Assembly (NCBI GenBank): GCA_934179885.1
Contig: CAKPQY010000041.1
Location: 1-6,809, forward strand
From: an uncultured Clostridia bacterium
GTDB lineage: Bacteria > Bacillota > Clostridia > TANB77 > CAG-508
Length of the DNA stretch: 6,809 bases
Direction: 5' to 3'
The notes under the pieces are model-generated. The model was not told where the DNA came from, made no database searches, and saw nothing but the letters and a program-made list of their open reading frames with translations. Positions 1-6,058 of this stretch are shown here, piece by piece; within the stretch, counting starts at the first letter, position 1, and each line of letters opens with the position of its first letter. Both the position numbers and the translations under genes were made by a program.

Positions 1-981
1 GTTATTGATGTTATAAATGCTAAATCTGAAAGAGAGCTAAATACTGGAATAAAGCAGTTAGAAGGTGTTTTATCTAAAAAAATTAAGGAGATAAAGCAAG
101 AAATTTTAGATGTAATGGTAAATGTAAACGTTACAATAGATTATCCAGAATATGATGTAGAAGATGTGACCAATAAGCAAATTGCAGATATGTTAGATAG
201 TGTTCAAATAAAATTAGAAAATTTAGAAAAAAGTTTTGATAATGGAAAACTTATAAAAGAAGGCATAAAAACTGCAATTATAGGTAAGCCAAATGCTGGA
301 AAGTCATCTTTGTTGAATGCTATTTTAAAAGAAGATAGAGCTATTGTAACAGAATATGAAGGAACTACAAGAGATACAATTGAAGAGTTTGTTAATATTG
401 AAGGAATACCATTAAAATTAATAGATACAGCAGGAATTAGAGAAGCTAAAGATGAAGTTGAAAAAATAGGAATTGCAAAATCAAAGGAAATTGCTAAAGA
501 AGCAGATTTAGTTATAGCAATTTTTGATGGTTCAAAAGAATTATCTGAAGAGGATATGAAGATTTTAGATATTATAAAAGATAAAAAATCCATAATTTTA
601 TTAAATAAAGCAGATTTAAATAGTGTATTAAATGAAAATGATGCTAGATTTAAAAATATTACAGATAATGTTTTAAAAATTTCAGCTTTAAATGGAAACG
701 GATTAGAAAAATTATACTCTGTAATTACAAAAATGTTTAGTTTGGATGAAATTAATATAGATAATGATGTTATTATAACAAATTTAAGACATAAAAATTT
801 AATTTCTAAAGCCATAGAAAATGTAAAAAAGGCAAGAGACACAGTTAATGAAAATATGCCAATAGATATAATTGCAATTTTTATTAAAGACATTTTAGAA
901 GATTTAGGAAATATAACTGGAGAGTTTGTAACTGATGATATAATAAATGAAATTTTTTCTAAATTCTGTTTAGGAAAATAG
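1..981 (+). CDS. mnmE: MnmE, tRNA modification GTPase (5'-truncated by window edge)
   Basis: MnmE (TrmE) is a K+-stimulated GTPase that works with MnmG to modify wobble uridine 34 of tRNAs, using a tetrahydrofolate one-carbon unit. Frame 1 is open from the first base, so the coding region extends upstream. The 326 codons here are the C-terminal part of a family usually about 455-460 residues long, and the N-terminal folate-binding domain (about 130 residues) is missing. Counting from base 1, the G-domain motifs are G1 GKPNAGKS (codons 95-102), G2 GTTRD (121-125), G3 DTAG (142-145), G4 NKAD (202-205) and G5 SAL (228-230). Helical-domain sequence flanks the G domain on both sides (NIDYPE-like TIDYPEYD early; DILEDLGNITGE late). 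The protein ends in FCLGK, the family's conserved C-terminal C-x-G-K with the catalytically important Cys. An internal ATG at 115 is not the real start, because family homology continues upstream of it. Confidence 0.98.
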   Translation, partial: VIDVINAKSERELNTGIKQLEGVLSKKIKEIKQEILDVMVNVNVTIDYPEYDVEDVTNKQIADMLDSVQIKLENLEKSFDNGKLIKEGIKTAIIGKPNAGKSSLLNAILKEDRAIVTEYEGTTRDTIEEFVNIEGIPLKLIDTAGIREAKDEVEKIGIAKSKEIAKEADLVIAIFDGSKELSEEDMKILDIIKDKKSIILLNKADLNSVLNENDARFKNITDNVLKISALNGNGLEKLYSVITKMFSLDEINIDNDVIITNLRHKNLISKAIENVKKARDTVNENMPIDIIAIFIKDILEDLGNITGEFVTDDIINEIFSKFCLGK

Positions 982-1082
982 TTATACAAATTTGACTTCA
1001 AAATCTAAAATAAGACGATTTTATATTAAAAGAGTATAATTTGTAATGTAAAGACAAAAAATAGAAATAAAACGAAAATAAG

Positions 1083-1099
1083 GGTTATAAATTATAACC
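1083..1099. repeat. 17-nt perfect palindrome downstream of mnmE
   Basis: GGTTATAA (1083-1090) and TTATAACC (1092-1099) are exact inverted copies around a single A. The single-base centre leaves no room for an RNA hairpin loop at full pairing, and no U-tract follows directly. That makes a dimeric-protein operator more likely than a terminator. No protein can be named from the sequence. Confidence 0.5.
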
Positions 1100-1163
1100 A
1101 ATAGAAATTTAATTTTTAATATTGATATAATTAGATTATTTAAAAAAAATTAATAAAAAATGA

Positions 1164-1362
1164 GAAACAGAAAGGCGAACAAACAGTAAAGTGAACATAA
1201 AATTTAAAAGTAGAACTAATAGTTAAAACTACTTGGTTAAATTATACAAAAATATCTATAAAGATGTTGAAATGGGCGAGTTCGACAAAAATCGACAAAA
1301 TAAAAATTCAACTATTTAGTAAATATATTTTTTAAAATAAAAAAAACACGGATTTCTGTTTC
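1164..1362. repeat. Widely spaced 10-bp inverted repeat in mnmG leader
   Basis: GAAACAGAAA (1164-1173) and TTTCTGTTTC (1353-1362) are exact reverse complements, 179 nt apart. The 3' arm ends four bases before the AGG of the mnmG Shine-Dalgarno region. Base pairing would loop out the Spo0A-like boxes and bring distant leader segments together. A chance match of this length is possible in AT-rich DNA, so this is a low-confidence structural element. Confidence 0.3.
1281..1300 (-). promoter_or_regulatory. Candidate tandem Spo0A boxes upstream of mnmG
   Basis: Two adjacent 10-nt units, TTCGACAAAA (1281-1290) and ATCGACAAAA (1291-1300), lie 82-101 nt upstream of the mnmG start. On the minus strand they read TGTCGAT then TGTCGAA. 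The second is a perfect match to the Spo0A box TGNCGAA and the first differs at one base. A head-to-tail pair with a 10-bp period is the arrangement known for Spo0A dimers, for example at the Bacillus abrB promoter. CG dinucleotides are rare in the surrounding DNA, which makes chance less likely. Regulation by Spo0A is an inference; no spo0A gene or sporulation gene is in the window. Confidence 0.5.
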
Positions 1363-1365
1363 ATA

Positions 1366-1373
1366 AGGAAAGG
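1366..1373 (+). promoter_or_regulatory. mnmG ribosome binding site
   Basis: AGGAAAGG ends 8 nt before the ATG at 1382. It supports this start, and the protein beginning here has the family's normal N terminus, just ahead of the FAD-binding GxGxxG. Confidence 0.8.
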
Positions 1374-1381
1374 AAAATAAA

Positions 1382-3253
1382 ATGAGTTATTACGCTGGAG
1401 ACTATGATATAGCAGTTATTGGAGCAGGTCATGCAGGATGTGAAGCAGGCTTAGCAGCAGCTAGATTAGGAATGAAAACTTTAGTGTTTTCAATAAGCTT
1501 AGAAGCAGTTGCAAATATGCCATGTAATCCACATATAGGAGGAAGTTCAAAAGGACATTTAGTAAGAGAAATAGATGCACTTGGGGGTGAAATGGGGAAA
1601 AACATAGACAAAACTATGATACAAATTAAAATGTTAAACACATCTAAAGGACCAGCAGTTCATTCCTTAAGAGCACAAGCAGATAGAAAAAAATATCATA
1701 TGGAAATGAAACATACTTTAGAAAAACAAGAAAACCTATTTTTAAAACAGGGAGAAATTGTGGATATTAAAGTTGAAAACGGCAAGGTAGTGGGGATAGA
1801 AACTGCCGTTGGTGCTATTTATGGTGTAAAAGCTGTCATTGTTGCTACAGGAACATATCTAAAAGGAAAAATATTTATGGGAGAATTTTCTGAAGAAAGT
1901 GGACCTGATGGTGTTGCAGCAGCTAATAAGCTATCAGATTCTCTAAAAAGAATAGGAGTGGATTTAGTTAGATTTAAAACAGGAACTCCTGCAAGAATTA
2001 ATAAAAGAAGCATTGATTTTAGTAAGATGGAAGTTCAAAAAGGAGATGATAATGTTGTTCCATTTTCTTTTGAAGACGAAATAAAAGATTTACAACAAGT
2101 TGACTGCTATTTGACTTATACAAATGAAGAAACACATAAAATAATAAGAGAAAATTTGCATAGGTCACCTTTATATGCCGGAAAAATAGAAGGAACAGGC
2201 CCTAGATATTGCCCATCTATAGAAGACAAAGTTGTTAGATTTAGTGATAAACCTAGACATCAAGCTTTTGTTGAACCTGTTGGATTAGACACAGATGAGA
2301 TGTATATTCAAGGTTTAAGTTCTTCTTTACCAGAAGATGTACAAATTGCTTTATATCATACAATACCTGGGCTAGAAAATGCAGAATTTACAAGGTCTGC
2401 ATATGCTATTGAATATGACTGCATAGACCCATCTAATTTAAAATTAACATTAGAATATAAAGGAATAGACGGACTATTTATGGCTGGTCAAACTAATGGA
2501 ACATCTGGATATGAAGAAGCTGCATGTCAGGGATTAATTGCTGGAATTAATGCTGCTCAAAAAATAAAAGGCAAAGAGCCTGTAATATTAGATAGAAGCC
2601 AAGGATATATAGGAGTATTAATTGATGATATTGTTACAAAAGGAACAAATGAACCTTATAGAATGATGACTTCAAGAGCTGAATATAGACTTCTTTTGAG
2701 ACAAGATAATGCAGATTTAAGATTAACTGAAATAGGACATCAAGTTGGATTAATTTCAGATGAAAGATATCAAAAATTCTTAAATAAAAAAGCTAATATT
2801 GAAAAAGAAATACAAAGATTAAAAAATACAGTAGTTAAGCCAACTAAAGAAGTAAATGAATTACTAGTAAAATATGGCACATCAGAATTGACAACAGGAA
2901 CAAAAATGTCTGAATTATTAAAAAGGACAGAATTAGATTATGAAAAATTAGAGCCAATAGATGAAAATAGACCAGAACTTACATTACAAGAAAAAGAAGA
3001 AGTTGAAATTCAAGTAAAATATGAAGGATATATAAAAATGCAAGAGGCTCAAGTTGAAAAGTTTAAAAAGTTAGAAAATAAATTGTTGCCAGAAAATATA
3101 GATTATGAGCAAATAAATGGATTAAGCCTAGAAGCTAGACAAAAACTTAATAAATTTAAACCACGTTCAATAGGCCAAGCTTCAAGAATATCAGGCGTTT
3201 CACCAGCAGATGTTTCTGTACTTTTAATTTATTTACAAGTTAATAAAAAATAA
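1382..3253 (+). CDS. mnmG: MnmG, FAD-dependent tRNA wobble-uridine modification enzyme
   Basis: MnmG (GidA) is the FAD/NADH-dependent partner of MnmE. The cytoplasmic MnmE-MnmG complex adds the (carboxymethyl)aminomethyl group to C5 of uridine 34 in tRNAs reading NNA/NNG codons. The 623-residue length matches the family (about 620-630). The FAD-binding dinucleotide fold shows GAGHAG at residues 14-19. The conserved PCNPHIGG follows, with Cys48, then [27 protein letters not shown] starts at 273 and contains the redox or catalytic Cys277; [16 protein letters not shown] starts at 369. These last two are the family signature patterns. The C-terminal helical domain (about 550-623), which contacts MnmE, ends in [25 protein letters not shown] sequence. 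rsmG follows 17 nt after the stop, consistent with co-transcription. No truncation or frameshift is seen. Confidence 0.98.
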   Translation: MSYYAGDYDIAVIGAGHAGCEAGLAAARLGMKTLVFSISLEAVANMPCNPHIGGSSKGHLVREIDALGGEMGKNIDKTMIQIKMLNTSKGPAVHSLRAQADRKKYHMEMKHTLEKQENLFLKQGEIVDIKVENGKVVGIETAVGAIYGVKAVIVATGTYLKGKIFMGEFSEESGPDGVAAANKLSDSLKRIGVDLVRFKTGTPARINKRSIDFSKMEVQKGDDNVVPFSFEDEIKDLQQVDCYLTYTNEETHKIIRENLHRSPLYAGKIEGTGPRYCPSIEDKVVRFSDKPRHQAFVEPVGLDTDEMYIQGLSSSLPEDVQIALYHTIPGLENAEFTRSAYAIEYDCIDPSNLKLTLEYKGIDGLFMAGQTNGTSGYEEAACQGLIAGINAAQKIKGKEPVILDRSQGYIGVLIDDIVTKGTNEPYRMMTSRAEYRLLLRQDNADLRLTEIGHQVGLISDERYQKFLNKKANIEKEIQRLKNTVVKPTKEVNELLVKYGTSELTTGTKMSELLKRTELDYEKLEPIDENRPELTLQEKEEVEIQVKYEGYIKMQEAQVEKFKKLENKLLPENIDYEQINGLSLEARQKLNKFKPRSIGQASRISGVSPADVSVLLIYLQVNKK

Positions 3254-3270
3254 GGAATTGGGGAATTAAG

Positions 3271-3993
3271 ATGGAAAAAGAAAAATTTAAAGAATTAATG
3301 TGCTATTATGGAAAACAAATAGATATAGAGTTTGACGATAAACAAATTAATCAATTTTATGATTATATGAATTTACTTTTGGAATGGAATGAAAAAATTA
3401 ATTTAACAGCTATTGTTGAGCCAGAAGAAGTTATATTAAAACATTTTATTGATTCCTTAACAATAAATAAATACATAGAAAAAAACAAAACTATAGCTGA
3501 TGTTGGAACAGGTGCAGGATTCCCTGGAATTCCTTTAAAAATATATAGACCAGATTTAAATGTAACATTAGTAGATTCTTTAAATAAAAGAATAAATTTT
3601 TTAAATGAAGTTATAGATAAATTAGATTTAAAAGAAATTAGTACTGTACATAGTAGAGTAGAAGATTTTGGAAGAGATAAAAAATATAGAGAAAGTTTTG
3701 ATTATGTTACAGCTAGAGCTGTTGCAAATTTGACTACTCTTTCAGAATATTTAATTCCTATTACTAAAGTGAATGGAAAATGCATTTGCATGAAAGGAAA
3801 TGATGTTAAAGAAGAAATTACTAATAGTAAGAATGCAATAAATTTGTTGGGTGGAAAGATTAGTAAAATAGATGAATTTAAATTGCCTAATTCAGATATT
3901 TCTAGAAATGTGATTATTATAGATAAGATGAAGAATACTCCTAATAAGTATCCTAGAAAGGCTGGAATGCCTGCTAAAGAACCTTTGGAATAG
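3271..3993 (+). CDS. rsmG: RsmG, 16S rRNA (guanine527-N7)-methyltransferase
   Basis: RsmG (GidB) uses S-adenosylmethionine to methylate N7 of G527 in the 530 loop of 16S rRNA. Loss of it is known to give low-level streptomycin resistance in other bacteria. The protein is 240 residues, the normal family length. It shows EWNEKINLTAI (38-48), the SAM-binding motif I DVGTGAGFPG (77-86), the acidic motif II LVDSLNKRINFL (100-111) and the conserved TARAV (147-151). The family-typical tail TPNKYPRKAGMPAKEPLE is intact. The ATG is preceded by GGGG (3260-3263), 7 nt upstream. Translation is probably coupled to mnmG, 17 nt upstream. The last codons and the TAG stop lie inside a transcription terminator. 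Confidence 0.97.
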   Translation: MEKEKFKELMCYYGKQIDIEFDDKQINQFYDYMNLLLEWNEKINLTAIVEPEEVILKHFIDSLTINKYIEKNKTIADVGTGAGFPGIPLKIYRPDLNVTLVDSLNKRINFLNEVIDKLDLKEISTVHSRVEDFGRDKKYRESFDYVTARAVANLTTLSEYLIPITKVNGKCICMKGNDVKEEITNSKNAINLLGGKISKIDEFKLPNSDISRNVIIIDKMKNTPNKYPRKAGMPAKEPLE

Positions 3994-4005
3994 AGGTTCT
4001 TTTTT
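3976..4005 (+). terminator. Rho-independent terminator overlapping the rsmG stop codon
   Basis: AAAGAACCT (3976-3984) pairs perfectly with AGGTTCTTT (3994-4002). A G-U and a T-A pair extend the stem to 11 bp, closing a GGAAT loop. The stem runs into six Ts (4000-4005). The left arm encodes the last residues of RsmG (KEP), and the TAG stop (3991-3993) sits at the top of the hairpin. This ends the mnmG-rsmG transcript ahead of the par operon. Confidence 0.9.
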
Positions 4006-4033
4006 GTTGATATTTATAGTTTAAAAATAAGCC

Positions 4034-4223
4034 GTTAAAATTTGATAATATATAACTAAAATTATTTTTCCTCGGTTTAATACGAACTCTAAAAAAATCT
4101 AAAATTGCGTGTTTGAGCCTCTCCAACTTTGCACACCATCAACCACGCAATTTAATATTTTTTAAGATACTCTTCAATCACATTTGGCAAAATATTTTTA
4201 GTTATATATTATCAAATTTTGAT
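4034..4223. repeat. Long imperfect palindrome (MITE-like or large hairpin element)
   Basis: The outer arms 4037-4061 and 4196-4220 are a perfect 25-bp inverted repeat, with weaker pairs continuing outward to 4034/4223. Inward, 4063-4068 pairs with 4189-4194, and CC (4070-4071) pairs with GG (4186-4187). After an asymmetric internal loop (about 4072-4087 against 4168-4185), 4088-4100 pairs partly with 4155-4167. The core 4102-4111 (AAATTGCGTG) pairs perfectly with 4144-4153. The apical loop is 4112-4143. The whole segment could therefore form one long hairpin. AAATAAGC occurs on both sides (4025-4032 and 4234-4241) and could be a degenerate target duplication, but the spacing is asymmetric. 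No coding capacity is seen. A non-autonomous mobile element and a structured RNA or DNA element are both possible. Confidence 0.7.
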
Positions 4224-4292
4224 TACTCTAAATAAATAAGCTTTTAAGTGTAACTACTAGTAATTTTTTTAAAAATATTTCTTGAAAAAACA

Positions 4293-4321
4293 TTGACTTT
4301 TTTTTAATAATTGTATATCAT
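4293..4321 (+). promoter_or_regulatory. Sigma-A-type promoter of the parA-parB-DUF4446 operon
   Basis: TTGACT (4293-4298) is a 5/6 match to the -35 consensus, and TATCAT (4316-4321) is a 5/6 match to the -10, with the ideal 17-nt spacer. Transcription would start near 4328 and give a leader of about 55 nt. The upstream sequence is rich in A and T tracts. It is the best promoter between the rsmG terminator and parA. Confidence 0.7.
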
Positions 4322-4370
4322 AAATATATAAATAAAACGAATTAATAAGTAAATATTAACAATAAAGAAT

Positions 4371-4375
4371 GGGGG
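4371..4375 (+). promoter_or_regulatory. parA ribosome binding site that sets a GTG start
   Basis: GGGGG ends 7 nt before the GTG at 4383. The nearby ATG at 4369 is out of frame. No in-frame ATG precedes the conserved KGGVGKTT motif, so GTG is the start. Confidence 0.8.
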
Positions 4376-4382
4376 CAATATT

Positions 4383-5171
4383 GTGGGAAAAATAATATCA
4401 GTAGCAAATCAAAAAGGTGGAGTTGGAAAAACCACAACAACAATAAATTTAAGTACAATGCTTGCTAAAAAAGGAAAAAAGGTATTATTAATAGATGCAG
4501 ATCCTCAAGGGAATGCAACAAGTGGAGTAGGAGCAGAAAAAGATGTTGAATTTTCAACATATGATATATTAGTTGGAGAAACTGAAATTGATGAAGCTGT
4601 TGAAAAAACAGTTATAAAAAATTTATTAGTATGTCCATCAAATATAAATTTAGCAGGCGCAGAAGTAGAACTTGTTTCTATGATGTCAAGAGAGCAAAGA
4701 TTAAAAGAAAAATTAGAAAAAGTTAAAGATGAATTTGACTATATTTTAATAGATTGTCCACCATCATTAGGATTAATTACATTAAATGCTTTTACTGCTT
4801 CAGATAGCGTTTTAATACCTGTACAATGTGAGTATTATGCATTAGAGGGATTAGGACAACTACTAAATACAATAAATTTAGTAAAAAAACATTTAAACAA
4901 AAATATAGAAATAGAAGGTGCACTACTTACAATGTATGATGCAAGGACAAACCTTTCTAATCAAGTAGTAAAAGAAGTAAAAAAATATTTTAATGATAAA
5001 GTATATAAAACAGTTATACCAAGAAATGTTAGATTAAGTGAAGCTCCAAGTTATGGAATGCCAATAACTGAATATGACCCAAAATCAAAAGGAGCAAAAA
5101 TGTATGAAAAATTCACAAAAGAATTTTTAAAAATAAATGAAATGGAAAAGAAAGCTAAACACATGTTATAA
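4383..5171 (+). CDS. parA: ParA (Soj), chromosome-partitioning Walker ATPase
   Basis: ParA/Soj is a deviant-Walker ATPase that dimerises on ATP, binds DNA non-specifically and, with ParB at parS, moves replicated origins apart. In B. subtilis it also acts on DnaA. The protein is 262 residues, close to Soj. The deviant Walker A KGGVGKTT is at 11-18 (signature Lys11, catalytic Lys16). LLIDADPQGN follows with Asp40, which by family analogy is needed for hydrolysis. Walker B is YILIDCPPSLG (Asp124), and PRNVRLSEAPSYG lies at about 213-225. Residue numbers match B. subtilis Soj through the first 40 positions. The small size without an N-terminal helix-turn-helix fits the chromosomal type (Ib-like), not large plasmid ParA. 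It starts with GTG, and parB begins 23 nt after its stop. Confidence 0.97.
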   Translation: MGKIISVANQKGGVGKTTTTINLSTMLAKKGKKVLLIDADPQGNATSGVGAEKDVEFSTYDILVGETEIDEAVEKTVIKNLLVCPSNINLAGAEVELVSMMSREQRLKEKLEKVKDEFDYILIDCPPSLGLITLNAFTASDSVLIPVQCEYYALEGLGQLLNTINLVKKHLNKNIEIEGALLTMYDARTNLSNQVVKEVKKYFNDKVYKTVIPRNVRLSEAPSYGMPITEYDPKSKGAKMYEKFTKEFLKINEMEKKAKHML

Positions 5172-5180
5172 TTTTAGAAA

Positions 5181-5190
5181 GGGAAGTGAT
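5181..5190 (+). promoter_or_regulatory. parB ribosome binding site that decides the start
   Basis: GGGAAGTGAT matches the extended Shine-Dalgarno sequence (GGAGGTGAT) at 8 of 9 bases. It is well placed for the ATG at 5195. An in-frame GTG at 5186 lies within this site, so it is unlikely to be the start. Confidence 0.8.
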
Positions 5191-5194
5191 ACAA

Positions 5195-6046
5195 ATGCCT
5201 AAAAAAACAGGATTAGGAAAAGGATTAGATGCATTATTTGGTCCAGTACCTGAAGAAGAGAAACAAAAAGAAAATGATGTATTAAAAAATTTAAAAATAA
5301 CAGAAGTTGAACCTAACAGAAATCAACCAAGAAAGAATTTTAACCAAGAAGCGTTAGAAGAACTTGCTGAATCAATAAAAGAATATGGTTTAATACAACC
5401 AATTATAGTAACAGAAAAAGATGGATATTATAGCATAATTGCTGGAGAAAGAAGATGGAGAGCTTGCAAATTAGCAGGTTTAAAAGAAATACCAGCAATT
5501 GTTAGAGAAGATGATGATAGAAAAAATAACGAAATAGCCCTAATAGAAAATATACAAAGGGAAGATTTAAATCCATTTGAAAAAGCTTTAGGAATAAAAA
5601 ATTTAATGGAGACTTATGGACTAACACAAGAAGAAGTATCTAAAAAATTAGGAAAAAGTAGAAGTGCTGTTGCAAATACTGTAAGAATTTTAAATCTAGA
5701 CCCAAGAGTTTTAGAATTTGCAAAACAAGGTAAACTAACAGAAGGACATTGCAAAGCATTACTTGCAATTACAGACCCAGAAAAACAATATATGACAGCT
5801 GTTGACATGATAGAAAGAGGTTCTACGGTTAGGGAAATAGAGCAAAGAAACAAAAAAATAAATCAAAAAGAAATATCAAAAGAGGAATTAAAAAGAGTAA
5901 ATATTTTATATAAAGACATTGAAAACACTTTTCAAGGATTTTTTGGTACAAAAGTTAAACTAAATCCAGGAAAGAAAAAAGGAAAAATAGTTATAGAATA
6001 TGCATCAAATGAGGATTTAGAGAGAATACTAAAATTAATGAAATAG
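5195..6046 (+). CDS. parB: ParB (Spo0J), parS-binding CTPase partition protein
   Basis: ParB/Spo0J binds parS sites near the origin, spreads as a CTP-dependent sliding clamp, loads SMC and stimulates ParA ATPase. From the ATG at 5195 the protein is 283 residues, normal for the family. A longer in-frame GTG start at 5186 would add MIQ, but it overlaps the Shine-Dalgarno sequence. The N-terminal MPKKTGLGKGLDALFG is the basic ParA-activating peptide. Then come NRNQPRKNF and the CTP-binding motifs GERRWRA (84-90) and ENIQRE (118-123). A helix-turn-helix (LTQEEVSKKLGKSRSAVANT, from residue 143) gives parS recognition, and a C-terminal dimerisation domain ends in RILKLMK. No parS match was found in the window. 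It is co-transcribed with parA and the DUF4446 gene. Confidence 0.97.
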   Translation: MPKKTGLGKGLDALFGPVPEEEKQKENDVLKNLKITEVEPNRNQPRKNFNQEALEELAESIKEYGLIQPIIVTEKDGYYSIIAGERRWRACKLAGLKEIPAIVREDDDRKNNEIALIENIQREDLNPFEKALGIKNLMETYGLTQEEVSKKLGKSRSAVANTVRILNLDPRVLEFAKQGKLTEGHCKALLAITDPEKQYMTAVDMIERGSTVREIEQRNKKINQKEISKEELKRVNILYKDIENTFQGFFGTKVKLNPGKKKGKIVIEYASNEDLERILKLMK

Positions 6047-6058
6047 GAAGGTGTTTAA

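Larger units (their letters stand above)
982..1381. other. 400-nt non-coding region between mnmE and mnmG
   Basis: No credible open reading frame is present; stops are frequent in all frames and the stretch is very AT-rich. It holds a 17-nt palindrome (1083-1099), a weak bulged hairpin (AAGTAG 1208-1213 with CTACTT 1229-1234, enclosing AACT/AGTT), a widely spaced 10-bp inverted repeat, tandem Spo0A-like boxes (1281-1300) and the mnmG ribosome binding site. No canonical terminator with a U-tract follows mnmE. Promoter candidates are weak. One is TTGGTT (1233-1238) with TATAAA (1257-1262) at 18 nt. Another is TCGACA (1292-1297) with TATTTA at 15 nt or TTTAGT at 17 nt. Neither is convincing in such AT-rich DNA. 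In many relatives mnmE and mnmG are more closely spaced, so a separate mnmG promoter is an inference from the gap length. Confidence 0.7.
3994..4382. other. 389-nt non-coding region between rsmG and parA
   Basis: No gene is seen here. From left to right it holds the right arm and T-tract of the rsmG terminator, a large palindromic element (4034-4223), an AT-rich stretch, the par operon promoter (4293-4321) and the 5' leader of parA. In Bacillus subtilis the noc gene, a parB paralogue, occupies this position. Neither noc nor a recognisable remnant of it is present. Confidence 0.8.

Noticed and set aside
204..1001. 265-codon open frame on the minus strand across mnmE
   Set aside because: It is the antisense shadow of mnmE. 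The mnmE frame carries all five GTPase motifs and the C-terminal FCLGK, while the reverse translation is Ser/Phe/Ile-rich with no recognisable domain.
1031..1040. TATAAT at 1035-1040 as a strong promoter for mnmG
   Set aside because: The hexamer is perfect, but there is no acceptable -35 at 16-19 nt. Perfect -10 hexamers are expected by chance in AT-rich intergenic DNA.
1175..1199. Direct repeat GCGAACAAA / GTGAACATA with 16-nt period
   Set aside because: Only 7 of 9 positions match and only two units are present, so there is too little to call a regulatory array.
1429..2013. Two short minus-strand open frames within mnmG (1429-1641 and 1819-2013)
   Set aside because: They are antisense to highly conserved mnmG coding sequence and show no domain or plausible ribosome binding site that I can support.
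4132..4150. DnaA box or origin function in the palindrome loop (GCACACC, CCACGC)
   Set aside because: Neither fits TTATNCACA well and there is no cluster of boxes. The origin is expected near dnaA/dnaN, outside this window.
4255..4262. TACTAGTA palindrome upstream of the parA promoter
   Set aside because: It has eight bases only, with no extended symmetry, so it is compatible with chance.
5186..5194. GTG at 5186 as the parB start
   Set aside because: It lies within the Shine-Dalgarno sequence serving ATG 5195, and the family N terminus (MPKKTGLGKGLDALF-type) begins at 5195.
5614..5853. 79-codon minus-strand open frame inside parB
   Set aside because: It is antisense to the conserved ParB helix-turn-helix region and is best explained as a coding shadow.
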